The notes under the pieces were generated by a model. That model saw nothing but the letters and a program-made list of their open reading frames with translations. It ran no database searches and was not told where the DNA came from. Shown piece after piece: positions 23,338 to 33,602 of a DNA stretch of 64,000 bases (the first letter of the stretch is position 1; each line of letters begins with the position of its first letter). The stretch is from Aphanomyces cochlioides (lineage: Eukaryota > Oomycota > Saprolegniomycetes > Saprolegniales > Verrucalvaceae): contig JAHQRK010000004.1 of assembly GCA_019828595.1 (NCBI GenBank), forward strand, positions 2,976,001-3,040,000, read 5' to 3'. A program made the translations under genes and the position numbers.

Positions 23338-25038
23338 ATGGTTGCTTCCAACGACAAGAAGCTCTCCATACCACCTCCACTCAAGGACACATCGGCGGCC
23401 GCGACGGAACCCATCGCGACGCCACGGCAAATCGACGACGATGATGTCTACGTTGATATCGACGACACGAAAGCGACCCCCTCCAAGGCAACACGCGTGC
23501 CGTCGTACCGAAGTCTCCACCGCACGTCGTCTCGTCAGACGCTCTCTCGTCTTGAATCGTTCATCCATCCGGAACACTCCAAGGCGTTGCTCCCGACCGG
23601 CGTCCTCTACGTCTCGGTGATCATCTCCCTCATCGGATCCTTCCAAACGGGCTGGCTCCTCACGCAACTCAACTTTCTCCCGTTCAACAAAGGATGCCAA
23701 GCTGCTGTGATTGCTCCCCACACGTGCATCGTCTTCCCAGGCCATTCCAAGAACGAGTGGACCATGACGATCGCTGCTTGGGTCGTTGGTGCCGCCATCG
23801 GCGCTGGCTTGAGCGGCATTCCCGCCGACAAGATTGGACGGAAGCGAACCATGTTCTTCAACGCGTTCGTCATGATTCTCGGTGCGGCGGTCCAAGCAAC
23901 TTCTCAAAGCATCTACTTGTTGGCCCTTGGGCGATTCATCTCGGGGCTTGCCACTGGCACGGCGATCAACGTGAGCAACGTCTTCATCAGCGAAATCTCT
24001 CCTCTCCAACTCCGCGGCATGCTCTCGACGGGTCTCCAAGTCGGTGTCGCCGTCGGCTCTCTCTGCGTGACGTCGACGCATTACATCATCGGCACGGGAC
24101 ACTATGGCTGGCGCATCATGGTCGGCACGCCCATGCTCTTTGGGCTCGTCCAGATCATGTTGATGCCCGTGATGTCTCAAAGTCCAGTCTGGCTTGTCGC
24201 GCAAGGCCGAATCGAAGAAGCGGGCGCCGCCATGCGAAGATTGTACCTCCCGACCGACTACGACGAGATCCTCAAGGCCGTTGTTCAATCCCACGAAGAG
24301 GAGCAGCGTGAAATGGCGGTCGTCAAGCCATGGGCCGCGCTCTTCTCCCGCAAATATGCTCTCCAGCTCCTCATCGCGATCGTCATTTGCTCTGCCCAGC
24401 AACTCTCTGGCATCAACGCCGTCATGTACTACTCGGCGACGATTTTCAACCAGACGGGCATCTCCGATCCGCGCGTCGCCAACACGATCCTCAATGTGAT
24501 CCGAACCTGCTCGATCTTTGTCGCCGCGCGATTGATTGACCGCTTCCCCCGCAGGACTCTCTTGTCTGTCGGCATGAGTGTCATGGCGATTGCATCTGGT
24601 GTACTTGTCTATTCCCTCGTCAACTCTGTCCCAGCGCTTGCCGTTGCCGCCGTGAGTGTCTTTGTCGCGGCGTGGGGCCTCTCCATTGGCCCCATGTGCT
24701 GGATGGTCGGCGCAGAGCTCTTCCCCGACTTTTTGCATGCGAATGCCGGCAGCGTTGGCGTCATGTGCACTTGGTTCTTCAACACCCTCGTCACGATCTT
24801 CTATCCCATCCTTGCGCAGTCCAACAACTTGGGCAACTACGCGTTTTGCATCTTCTCGGGCTGCTTGATCGCAATCGTCCTCTTTGTCGTCTTTGTCGTG
24901 CCTGAAACCGGCCACAAGACGTACGTCGAGATCGCGCGGGCGTTCGGCATTGAAGAAGTCGACCATGCCGAGACCTCTGAAGAACTCGTCGACCGCGTCT
25001 CGACCAGCGACAGGACTCCACGCAACGACGACGTATAG
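23338..25038 (+). CDS. Hexose transporter (MFS, SLC2/GLUT-like), intact copy 2
   Basis: An intronless frame of 566 residues. The hydrophilic N-terminus (about 95 residues) includes TPRQIDDDDVYVDIDD and a Ser/Arg-rich segment ending SRLESFIHPEHSKAL. Twelve membrane segments follow. Sugar-porter motifs are GRKRTMF after segment 2, SQSPVWLVAQGR after segment 6, AQQLSGINAVMYYS in segment 7, LIDRFPRRTLL, and VVPETGHKTY near the end. The ATG at 23338 is chosen because the start context MVAS..DKKL matches the parallel start of the broken paralogue at 29236. A frame extending upstream lacks that support. This and the 29236 copy form a subgroup distinct from the 16929 gene, with a longer N-terminal tail. 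Confidence 0.9.
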   Translation: MVASNDKKLSIPPPLKDTSAAATEPIATPRQIDDDDVYVDIDDTKATPSKATRVPSYRSLHRTSSRQTLSRLESFIHPEHSKALLPTGVLYVSVIISLIGSFQTGWLLTQLNFLPFNKGCQAAVIAPHTCIVFPGHSKNEWTMTIAAWVVGAAIGAGLSGIPADKIGRKRTMFFNAFVMILGAAVQATSQSIYLLALGRFISGLATGTAINVSNVFISEISPLQLRGMLSTGLQVGVAVGSLCVTSTHYIIGTGHYGWRIMVGTPMLFGLVQIMLMPVMSQSPVWLVAQGRIEEAGAAMRRLYLPTDYDEILKAVVQSHEEEQREMAVVKPWAALFSRKYALQLLIAIVICSAQQLSGINAVMYYSATIFNQTGISDPRVANTILNVIRTCSIFVAARLIDRFPRRTLLSVGMSVMAIASGVLVYSLVNSVPALAVAAVSVFVAAWGLSIGPMCWMVGAELFPDFLHANAGSVGVMCTWFFNTLVTIFYPILAQSNNLGNYAFCIFSGCLIAIVLFVVFVVPETGHKTYVEIARAFGIEEVDHAETSEELVDRVSTSDRTPRNDDV

Positions 25039-26070
25039 CGCCTCCTCCCTCATCGGACTTCTCCCTCATCGAACTTCCATTTTTATTTGCATTCCTGCCA
25101 TCGCAACGACAATTTTAATGCCTATAATATGACGTGGCACACCCTCCTTTCACCATTTTGAGTCGCATGAACATGGAAACAGAGAGAGAAGCATGCGCTC
25201 TTGAAGAGTGCGGCAAGCAGGTGTCGTTCGAGGAGGATGTCAAGGAAGGTCGTCATGCTTTCTTTCGAGAGTGCTCACGTCGTCTTACGTTATTCTCGTC
25301 AGAATTCCACACATGCGTCCATGTCGAACGGGAGGCGGACTGAGGCCGTCCATCCCGCCAGCAACGTCGAGATCTCGCTCGATGGGCTAGCTGTGGTCTC
25401 GTGGAAGCACAGCCATCGGAATCCATCTCAGCCTGTGGACAACCATTCATTCCCATTCCTTGAGCAGATCTTACCTTTCAGGCGGCATGTTGTGTCCCAT
25501 CGAAACTGGTGCGACTTCGGCCATTGCATCTTCCTCGGCAATGTGTGGTCCATGATGATGGATACCTAGATGCCAACAATGTATCCATTTTGATTGGATG
25601 AATAGGAAAATACCGCAATATGATTGGCTAGTTATATATGTACTGTATTTCGACCTGACGCGAATGGCCATTTCTCCTTGCAACCAAGACATTCTGTTGC
25701 TTGACCGCACTCGATTGCGTTTCTCCATGCCTGTCTGTCAATAAATGAGCGATAGTCAACGGCAAGATGCCCAGGTCATCGTCATATCGTAGTGATTAAC
25801 TTTACCCACGAAACGAAGACGATTAAAGACGATAGCAACAGCCCAAGAGGAAGACAAGCTCTAAGCGTCATCACGTGCGCGAGCTCCGAGTGGAGTCTCA
25901 GTCATCATGTGTGCAAAGCACATGACACTCAACGTAAGGCCTTGCTCGCTACTACGGTCGACATGGTCTGGACTTTGTTGAGGCACTCCATTGTACCAGC
26001 TCGGTGATGACAAACCGGTGTATCGAATGCATCATATATTAGTCCAGTTCAACAGACCCTACGCTAGCTT
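25039..26070. other. Gene-poor stretch containing a dispersed repeat
   Basis: No gene is supported. A segment at about 25586-25738 is a diverged direct copy of about 27789-27960: both contain GCAATATGATTGGCTAGTT, a TGTACTGTATTT block, and a GCAACCA-GACATTCTG-TGCTTGAC block. Otherwise nothing is recognised. Confidence 0.35.
25586..25738 (+). repeat. Dispersed repeat, copy A
   Basis: Direct repeat partner of 27789-27960. The copies share a shuffled set of conserved blocks with many substitutions and indels, so the duplication is old. No coding potential or terminal structure was seen, and the type of element is unknown. Confidence 0.4.
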
Positions 26071-27323
26071 TCATTCTAGCCACATCGTCAACTTGTCTTT
26101 CTTGAAATCGATGGTGTCTCGAGATCGCTGGTCTTCACAGAGCAGGTGACCACATGAGTGATCATGACCACGAAGCACATCGATCGGGGCGACGTGGGTC
26201 TTTGCCGAGACGCCAACAGGCCACAACAGACCACCCACAAGGACGGAGAGACTCCACAACGTACTCGTCAAAAATACCAAAACGTAAATCACCGTCGACA
26301 CGTGAACGTCCACAAGGTCATCGACTCGTGCGTCATGGTTGGCTGGGCCTTTCGCATCCTCTTCCACCATGTCGACGACCCCATTCGCCAACGTACCAGT
26401 GATAGAATGACCACCATGAAAGTCAATGAAGAGGTTACACATCGCGGGTGAAGGGATTTGTCAGAGTTCATCCATGTGCAAATCTCGCATGCGGTCATAG
26501 TACGGCGCTAGCTCGGGCTTCGTCCAGGATTTGACGACAATACCGATTTGTCTCAAAACGAGGCACCGAACGCTCACTACAACAACAACATCAATCCATG
26601 GTCCAAACGTCATCGTCTTCCTACCCGAGTGGCACGCATCATAATGACCAAGCATGGGGACCAGGTCGTACCGAGACTTGCTAGACATCACGTCCAAGCA
26701 GGTCTCCGCCGACTGCCACAACATCTGGTCAACAATTTTCCAGTCGGACAAGTTGGTGTTCGCCAGTCTTTCTACCGTGGTGCGTCTTCGCATCTTTCGT
26801 CCCGCGTTGAGCAGGGGAACCACCACTTTGTCCGCAAACGGACAAAATGAGACGCCCAACGTCATTACAAACACGAGCAACAGCGCGCACGTCGTCTTGA
26901 TCGTATCTGTGTGCCCTGACGATAACAAGGTTTCTGCCATCAGGGCCTACACATATTCCATGAGCCACTTCGTCGACATGGACACACGCTCACCGCCAGT
27001 GGAAGCAATACATCCACAGACACTGCGTCTTTTGAGTAGCGCGTTATTTCTTGAAACAGGCCTTCAACGGCCGTCAAGGCAGGCTTCTTACCAAATAACC
27101 ATGCCTCATGCGAGTAAAGCGTATCGCAACAGGCAGCAATGTAGACAGCGGTGGTGAATACAACGTGTCGTCCGCACGGCGAGCGTACCTCGCTCGATAG
27201 TGATGCCATTGTCTTGAGTGGGCTCCAAATAGAAAATGAGGGCGCCACAGCGCCGCAGAATCGAATTCGAAGCGCCTCCTCTGTCGTATGACAGAAAACA
27301 CTGTATCCCATTCGAGCGAACAC
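26071..27323 (-). pseudogene. Remnant of a multi-membrane-segment protein gene
   Basis: Protein-like minus-strand frames carry hydrophobic segments. The frame from 27323 contains VVFTTAVYIAACCDT and joins across a 47-nt intron (26993-26947) to ALMAETLLSSGHTDTIK with TTCALLLVFVMTLGVSF, then IDVVVVVSVRCLVLRQIGIV, ending at a TGA at 26463-26461. The same frame stays open beyond that TGA to 26071 with a further hydrophobic stretch (VSTVIYVLVFLTSTLW). So either an intron or a nonsense mutation separates the two parts. Upstream, the coding sequence runs into an inverted repeat at 27202-27431, and no start is found. I read it as a truncated member of a large oomycete membrane-protein family of unknown function. 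That family assignment is tentative. Confidence 0.4.
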
Positions 27324-27782
27324 CGAATCGCTTCATAGAAAACACGCTGCATCACACATAAGACCCATGTCACTAACCTACGCAAGATGAGAGCGACCCC
27401 TTTCATGTCTTACCACTCCACTCAGAGATCCACTCAGAGATCCGTCGCTGCATCGAGTCCGTCATGGTGTGACAGCCTTTCCACAAAATAAGACCAGCAT
27501 TCTTCAATCAATGTTGGTAGCAGATTTCAAGATCGTGGAAAAAGGCGGCGGCGGATCTCTGAGTGGAGTGGTAAGACATGAAAGGGGTCGCTCTCATCTT
27601 GCGTAGGTTAGTGACATGGGTCTTATGTGTGATGCAGCGTGTTTTCTATGAAGCGATTCGGTGTTCGCTCGAATGGGATACAGTGTTTTCTGTCATACGA
27701 CAGAGGAGGCGCTTCGAATTCGATTCTGCGGCGCTGTGGCGCCCTCATTTTCTATTTGGAGCCCACTCAAGACAATGGCATC
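27202..27782. repeat. 230-bp inverted repeat with 121-bp spacer
   Basis: Bases 27202-27431 and 27553-27782 are reverse complements over 230 bp without gaps, as far as I can follow them by eye; both arms encode the identical frame beginning MKGVALILRRLVTW. The spacer is 27432-27552. Equal arm length and apparent identity indicate a very recent event or gene conversion. Transcripts would fold into a long hairpin. The left arm overlaps the 5' side of the membrane-protein remnant. Confidence 0.85.
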
Positions 27783-29235
27783 GATTTGCATTGGATGAAA
27801 ATGATAATAACGCAATATGATTGGCTAGTTGAAGATGTACTGTATTTTGGCCACTTCAACATCTACGATCCTTTTGCGATTTCTCTTCATCCGCTCTTGC
27901 AACCACGACATTCTGCTGCTTGACGTCGCGCGATTGCAATGCTCATTACATGCCTGTCGACGCTTTAGCTTACTCCTCGAAGCTCGCCATATCCTCTCAG
28001 TCTTCTGCGCCGTCTGGAGGAGGATCTCTTCCTGATCTTGGCAAAGCGTGTGAAGCGGCGGTTCTCTCTGAGCCACTCAAATTGAAAGCCATTCTCCATA
28101 TGCCAAGAGAATGCGTGGAGAACACGGCGACCTCCTCTGCACAACCAAGGAACAAGAGCTGAAGAGACGGCCGAACTTGGGAGAATTCCCTTCCAACGCA
28201 CCTCGTTTCCATCAGTGATCTTGTAGCATTGCAGGATTTCAAATCCAACGCCAAACGGGCTTTCTACGATGAACTCGAAGGAAGGAAATCCACGACGAGC
28301 GTGGAAGCGCTTGTTGCGTCTGTCGCCAAGTTCCCGATTTTGAACGCCATGTGGCTCTCGCACTGCCTTCGTCGCCACTTCTGCTGCTTTGTGCTTGGCG
28401 ATGTGACGTGACTTAGACTCGTCTTTAGCGTCGTCAGTTGCTTCCTACTGCGTGTCTTTCACAACGAGGTTCGTACCATGTGTGATGAAAAACATCCTGC
28501 GCATCCCAGCTGCTTCGACACTCTAGCCACATCACCGCCGACGGGGAACTCTCCATCCTCTGTGTGTCTTCATGACAACGGCGGTTCGCTCCTTCGTCAG
28601 GGCGGCCCATTCCTCACTCAAGGCATGCTCCGGCATACTTCGATGGTGCTTCGTCAGTACTGGGTTCTATCAGATCCATGACCCATCTTACCCATTCAAG
28701 GGTTCAGAGCTTACGGGCAGAAGCCACCAAGTCCACATCGACTCGAGATGGAGTCACCGATGCCTGACGTCATCTCCACGGCTTCGTCTTGGTGTCTCCA
28801 CCGTCTGCTTCTCTGTAAACACTGAACTCTCTCTCGCATTAGCGTGAGAGCTTGCCATTCCAAGAAAGCAGTCGGTGGAACGTTGAAGCGTGCGTGTTCT
28901 TTGCACGTGCATACCAGTAAGTGAGGTTGGACCTTCAATGAAATCGCCGCGGCGTTATCAATCCCATGGCATCATCGCAGAGCAGACAGAGGTCATCGAC
29001 GTCCCGAAGAGAGAGAGAAGGGAAGCAGTCCTGACTTCAGTGCCGTCCACGGGTCGTCTAGAATGAGTTTGATGATGTAAGGTCCGAACTGGACTGTCAT
29101 CTAGTCCCATGTTGGAACTTCTTCGTTGAGGAAACGTGTCTATGGCGCAATGGACGGTCAGCAGAGCTTCTAGCGTCCTTCCCCTTGAGAAAAGATCACT
29201 TTCGATCTTCCCTCTCGCTTCCACCGCCTCTCAGT
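27783..29235. other. Unrecognised region with protein-like minus-strand exons
   Basis: After the dispersed repeat, minus-strand frames from about 28800 down to 28000 look coding: VTPSRVDVDLVASA joins across a 60-nt GTAAGC..CCCAG intron to LLTKHHRSMPEHALSEEW. Further on are GEFPVGGDVARVSKQ and SRHIAKHKAAEVATKAV followed by FEFIVESPFGVGFEILQCYK. I could not connect all parts in one frame or find a start, so this is either a multi-exon gene with unclear boundaries or a decayed one. No family is recognised. Bases 28810-29235 hold nothing I can support. Confidence 0.25.
27789..27960 (+). repeat. Dispersed repeat, copy B
   Basis: Diverged direct copy of 25586-25738, beginning just after the right arm of the inverted repeat. 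Conserved blocks include CGCAATATGATTGGCTAGTT and the GACATTCTGCTGCTTGAC region. Confidence 0.4.
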
Positions 29236-30909
29236 ATGGTCGCTCTGGACGATAAGAATCTACCCGCGCCATCGCTTCAAGACGCAGAACGAATCTCCAC
29301 CCCACGGCAAATCGACGACGAAGACGTCTACGTTGATATTGAAGACGTCAAAGCTTCAACCACCCCGTCCAAGAATACCCGCGTGCCTTCCTACCGCAGT
29401 CTCCACCGCACGTCGTCGCGCCAGACGCTCTCTCGCCTCGAATCGTTCATCCATCCGGAACACTCCAAGGCGTTGCTTCCCACGACGGTGCTTTACGTCT
29501 CGGTGATCATCTCCCTCATCGGGTCGTTCCAAACGGGCTGGCTCCTCACGCAACTCAACTTTCTTCCGTTCAACAAAGGCTGCGATGCCGTTGAGATCGC
29601 CCCCGAGACGTGTATCATGTTCCCAGGACATTCCAAGCATGAATGGACGATGGCAATGGCCGGGTGGGTCGTCGGTGCCGCCGTGGGAGCCGTCGTTAGC
29701 GGCTATCCTGCTGACAAGTTTGGACGCAAGCGAACCATGTTCTTCAACGCATTCGTCATGATTGTTGGCGCGGCCGTCCAGGCGACAGCTCAAAGCATCT
29801 ACTCGGTCGTCTTATCTCTGGCATTGCCACCGGCACGGCCATCAACGTGAGGAATGTCTTCATCAGCGAAATCTCTCCTCTCCAACTCCGCGGCATGTTC
29901 TCGTCTGGCATCCAGATTGGTGTCGCCGTCGGCTCTCTCTGCGTGACGTCGACCCATTACATCATCGGCACGGGACACTACGGCTGGCGCATCATGGTCG
30001 CCGATTCTCTTTGGCCTTATTCAGATCGCCTTCATGCCCGTCATGACGCAAAGTCCAGTGTGCTTTCGGCCAAGGCAGAGTTGAAGAAGCGGGCGCCGCC
30101 ATGCGCAAATTGTACCATCCAACCGACTACGACGGCGTGCTCAATGCTCTGGCCCAGTCCACGAAGAAGAACAGCGCGAAATGGCGCTCATCAAGCCATG
30201 GGCCGCCCTCTTCTCCCGCAAATATGCTCTCCAGCTCCTCATCGCGATCGTCATGTGCTCTGCCCAGCAACTTTCTGGCATCAACGCCGTCATGTACTAC
30301 TCGGCGACGATTTTCAACCAAACGGGCATCTCCGATCCGCGCGTGGTCAACACGATCCTCAATGTCCTCCGCACGATCGCCATTTTCACCGCCGCGAGAA
30401 TCATGGACAAGTTCCGCCGCAAGACTCTTCTCGTTGGAGGTATGAGTGTCATGGCGATCGCATCGGGAGTGCTCATCTATGCTCTGGTGCACTCCAAGTC
30501 GGCTCTCGCCGTCGCCACGGTCAGCATCTTTGTTGCTGCATGGGGTCTCTCCATCAGACCGATGTGTTGGATGGTCGCCACGGAGCTCTTCCCCGACTTT
30601 TTGAAGGCGAACGCCGGCAGCGTCGGCACGATGTGCACTTGGTTCTTCGACACGCTCGTTACGATCTTTTATCCCGTGCTGGCGTCGACCGACAAGATGG
30701 GCAACTACGCCTTCTGCATCTTCACGGGCTGTTTGGTCGCCGTCGTACTCTTCATCGTCTTCATCGTGCCGGAAACCAGCCAGAAGACGTATGTCGAGAT
30801 CGCGCGCTCGTTCGGCATTGAAGAGCAAGAGCATTTGGAACTCGTGGACGCCAAAGTGAACGCGCGCGGCTCGAGCGGTGGAACGACGCCCCGCGGCGAC
30901 GAAGTCTAG
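29236..30909 (+). pseudogene. Hexose-transporter pseudogene (paralogue of 23338 gene)
   Basis: This copy aligns end to end with the intact transporter at 23338-25038, starting MVALDDKNL and ending in TPRGDEV. The first about 195 codons are in frame through AVQATAQSIYS. A deletion near 29803 shifts the frame, and AINVRNVFISEISPLQLRG continues in another frame. A further small indel near 30003 follows GHYGWRIMV, and more disruption lies between 30050 and 30175. From 30181 (LIKPWAALFSRKYALQLL) the frame is intact to the TAG at 30907-30909. A conserved Gly before PMCWM is replaced by Arg. At least three frameshifts make a functional full-length product very unlikely. The 3' half keeps a clean open frame. 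Confidence 0.88.
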
Positions 30910-30957
30910 GCTGCCGCGGTATATTTAATCGTAGAATATGACGTGGCGTGTTGGTAT

Positions 30958-31958
30958 TTAAGTACTTAGATACGCTGGCGGCGTCTCGACGGCGACGTAA
31001 GTTTGAGTCCCTTGCTGCAGATGCTGCCGCCGTCGCCTGAATATGACAAAGGCCGCGGCTGCCGCAAGGACAACAACGCCGCCAGCGACGCTACAGACTA
31101 ATGTCGTCGTGTTAGAATTGGACTTTGGCGGCGGGGAAGTGATGTCGGGCGTGGGGATGTCGGTCGCGGTGGAGACTTGGACGCGACGGAATGACGCACT
31201 GTCGAATTGAACGAGTGTCTTGCGACCTAAGCATGCGAGTGACGATCCCAAGGAAGACAAGGAGATGAGCCCAACCTGATCCAGATGGAATTGAGACGAC
31301 GGCAATGAGATAGAAGTCGCGCGCTTCTTGGAACGACACGTTGGTGGAGAAGGTTGTCCGACTGCCCGCAAACAAGATGTCGAACTTGCTGGGGACGACA
31401 CTGCGGGCGGAGGAATTGCTCAGTGGATTGCAAGAGTCGACGGTCGTGGCATTGCACACTTGAATGGTCGAATGGACGAGTTGAAACACAGTCGGGTTGG
31501 ATTCATACTCGGGAAGAAAGAGATGATCCGCGTCTACAGTTCATCATAACGCGTGTTGAGGGGACGAGGACGGCAAACCAAATGCATCCGATCCAAGGTT
31601 TGCAAAGTCAAACGCGATGGACCAATTTAGCACCACAGATTGTCCCCGCCTAAGGTGCAGTGAGGGAAGAAGACAGCCATGGAGACGTACGTGATCATCG
31701 TTGGTGCATCGAGCGTCACTTGAAAGGGGCAGTCGCGTCCTTCAGCCGCTTGCAGCAACGTCGCGGCACCCAGTCCGTCCACTGCAATGGTGTCCGTCTT
31801 CGCTGACGCCTTTGCTGAACTCTTCCAGCAACGTGTAGTTCCATCCGTATATGCCGCCGCTTCAAGGGACGAGATGAGAGAGAATTGAGGTTTCAGGGAG
31901 ACGTACTCGCATGGAGACCCGCGAAAAGAACCAACGCCGGCGCTAAGAGCTTCCACAT
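30958..31958 (-). CDS. Type I membrane protein, extracellular domain unknown
   Basis: Five exons, 31958-31907, 31859-31691, 31649-31579, 31533-31276 and 31226-30958, encode 272 residues with four introns of 41-49 nt, all in frame. A signal peptide (MWKLLAPALVLFAGLHA) is followed by about 195 lumenal or extracellular residues with several Cys and N-glycosylation sites (NNTS-like, NVS, NAT). Then come a Thr/Pro-rich stalk, one membrane segment (VVVLAAAAAFVIF), a stop-transfer RRRRQ and a short tail ending in AYLST. No known extracellular domain is recognised, so the ligand or partner is unknown. It sits between two broken transporter copies but is itself intact, which suggests selection. Confidence 0.75.
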
Positions 31959-33474
31959 TCTCGCGCGCTTTTGAAAAATGTCCAAGCGGCAGCACCCAAA
32001 TCAGTCGAGTGTGATTGGTGACCTCAAGCTGAATTTGTTCCATGAGGCAAGATCTCGCTCTTCCTCCATGACTCTACCGAGATATCTCTCGGAAAAGAAC
32101 GCGCTTCCGCTCCATGACGCCCGCCGTGAAGAGTGTTGAAGGGGATATAATTATGAACTTAGGTGGTCTACTTGGTGACGGACTCGGCGTACGACGACCG
32201 AATCGCGATCTCTTCGTCGTCCCATATGTCATTGTCTTGAAGAATCGACGGCGGCAATGGCTCATCGATGCCAAACGCTTTCTGGATCTCGTAGTACGAC
32301 TTGTGGTTCGTCTCGGGCACGACGAAGTAGACAAAGATGACGCCGAGGACGAGGCATCCCGCGAACGTCAAGAAGGCGTAGTTGCCCATGTTCTCTGGGT
32401 CAGCTATTTGCTGAAAGAAGACACCGACGAGGAAGTTGCAGACTCATGTGAAGAACGTGCCGCAAGCTCCCGCGCGGGCATTCAAGAAGTCGGGGAAGAT
32501 CTCGTTCGAGATGATCCATGACATGGGACCGATCGAAATGCAGTAGCATCCAACGAAGAACACCATCGAGACGACCGCCGTGTAGTGTGTCGCTTCGTAC
32601 GAACTGTAGCAGAGCGATGCGACCAAACCACCGCCGGCCAACGCCATGACGGACATGCCAATGATCAAGAGCGTCCGTCGGTTGTACTTGTCGAGAAGCT
32701 TCGAAGCGGTAATGATGTCGTGGACACGAGCCAAGTTGACGATGGTGTTGGCGTACCGGGGGTCGTGGATGCCAACGCGGCTGAAGATCGCGTTGGAGTA
32801 ATACATGATGGCGTTGATGCAACTCAACTGCTGCATGGCGCAGAGGACGCACGCGATCAAGAGCTGCTTGCGGTACTTGGGCGAGAAGAGAAGACGCCAC
32901 TCACGGTTGCCTTCGAGGTCTTTCTTCTCTTCTTCATGCGATGCAATCATCGCGCGCAAGATTGCTTCGGTGTTGTGAGGGCGGTAGAGTCGCAAGAGTT
33001 CGTCGCGGGCTTCATCGATGCGGCCCTTGGTGATGAGCCACACTGGACTGTTCGCCATGTAGGGAAGAAGCGCGAGCTGGAGGATGCCAATGAGAGCAGG
33101 AGCGCTGACGAGGAGACGCCACGTGTACGCGCTCGAGTTCATCGCGTAGTGGACCGTCGTGACCATCAGCGCACCAAATGAAATGGCGAACTGCAAGCCC
33201 GTGAGGAAGAAGCCGCGCATGGTGCTGGGAGTGATCTCGCTGATCAAGATGTTGGCAATGTTGGAGGACGCACCCGAGGCGATGCCGGAGACGAAGCGGC
33301 CAGCCGCCATCGTGTAGATGCTTCCGGCGGACCTTGGACAGCCGCGCCGGCAATCATGATGAGTGCAGTCACTGCAAGTCCTCGCTTTCGTCCAATGACA
33401 TCCGCAGGGAGACCGCTAAAAATGGCGCCATTTCCGCCCCCCGCAATCCACGACGACGTTGTCATGGTCCATTC

Positions 33475-33602
33475 TAATACAATGCGGCACAAAGAGAGGA
33501 AAAACAAAAGTGAATTAGGGCAAACTGACGAGACCAGATTTCTCGAAATTTCTACTTACACCATATGCTCTTCGCTTGCACCCATTGTACCGTACTTTAA
33601 CA
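33475..33602 (-). repeat. 3' LTR of the copia element (128 bp)
   Basis: Matches 37928-38055 over 128 bp with about three substitutions. The last codons of pol (GKC and stop) overlap its start. It is flanked on the outside by CATTC, the target duplication. Confidence 0.93.

Noticed and set aside
23125..25053. 642-codon open frame on the minus strand opposite the intact transporter
   Set aside because: It is a shadow of the plus-strand gene: highly charged, no domain, and the same antisense openness appears opposite the transporter copies at 16929 and 29236. Codon bias of the sense genes explains it.
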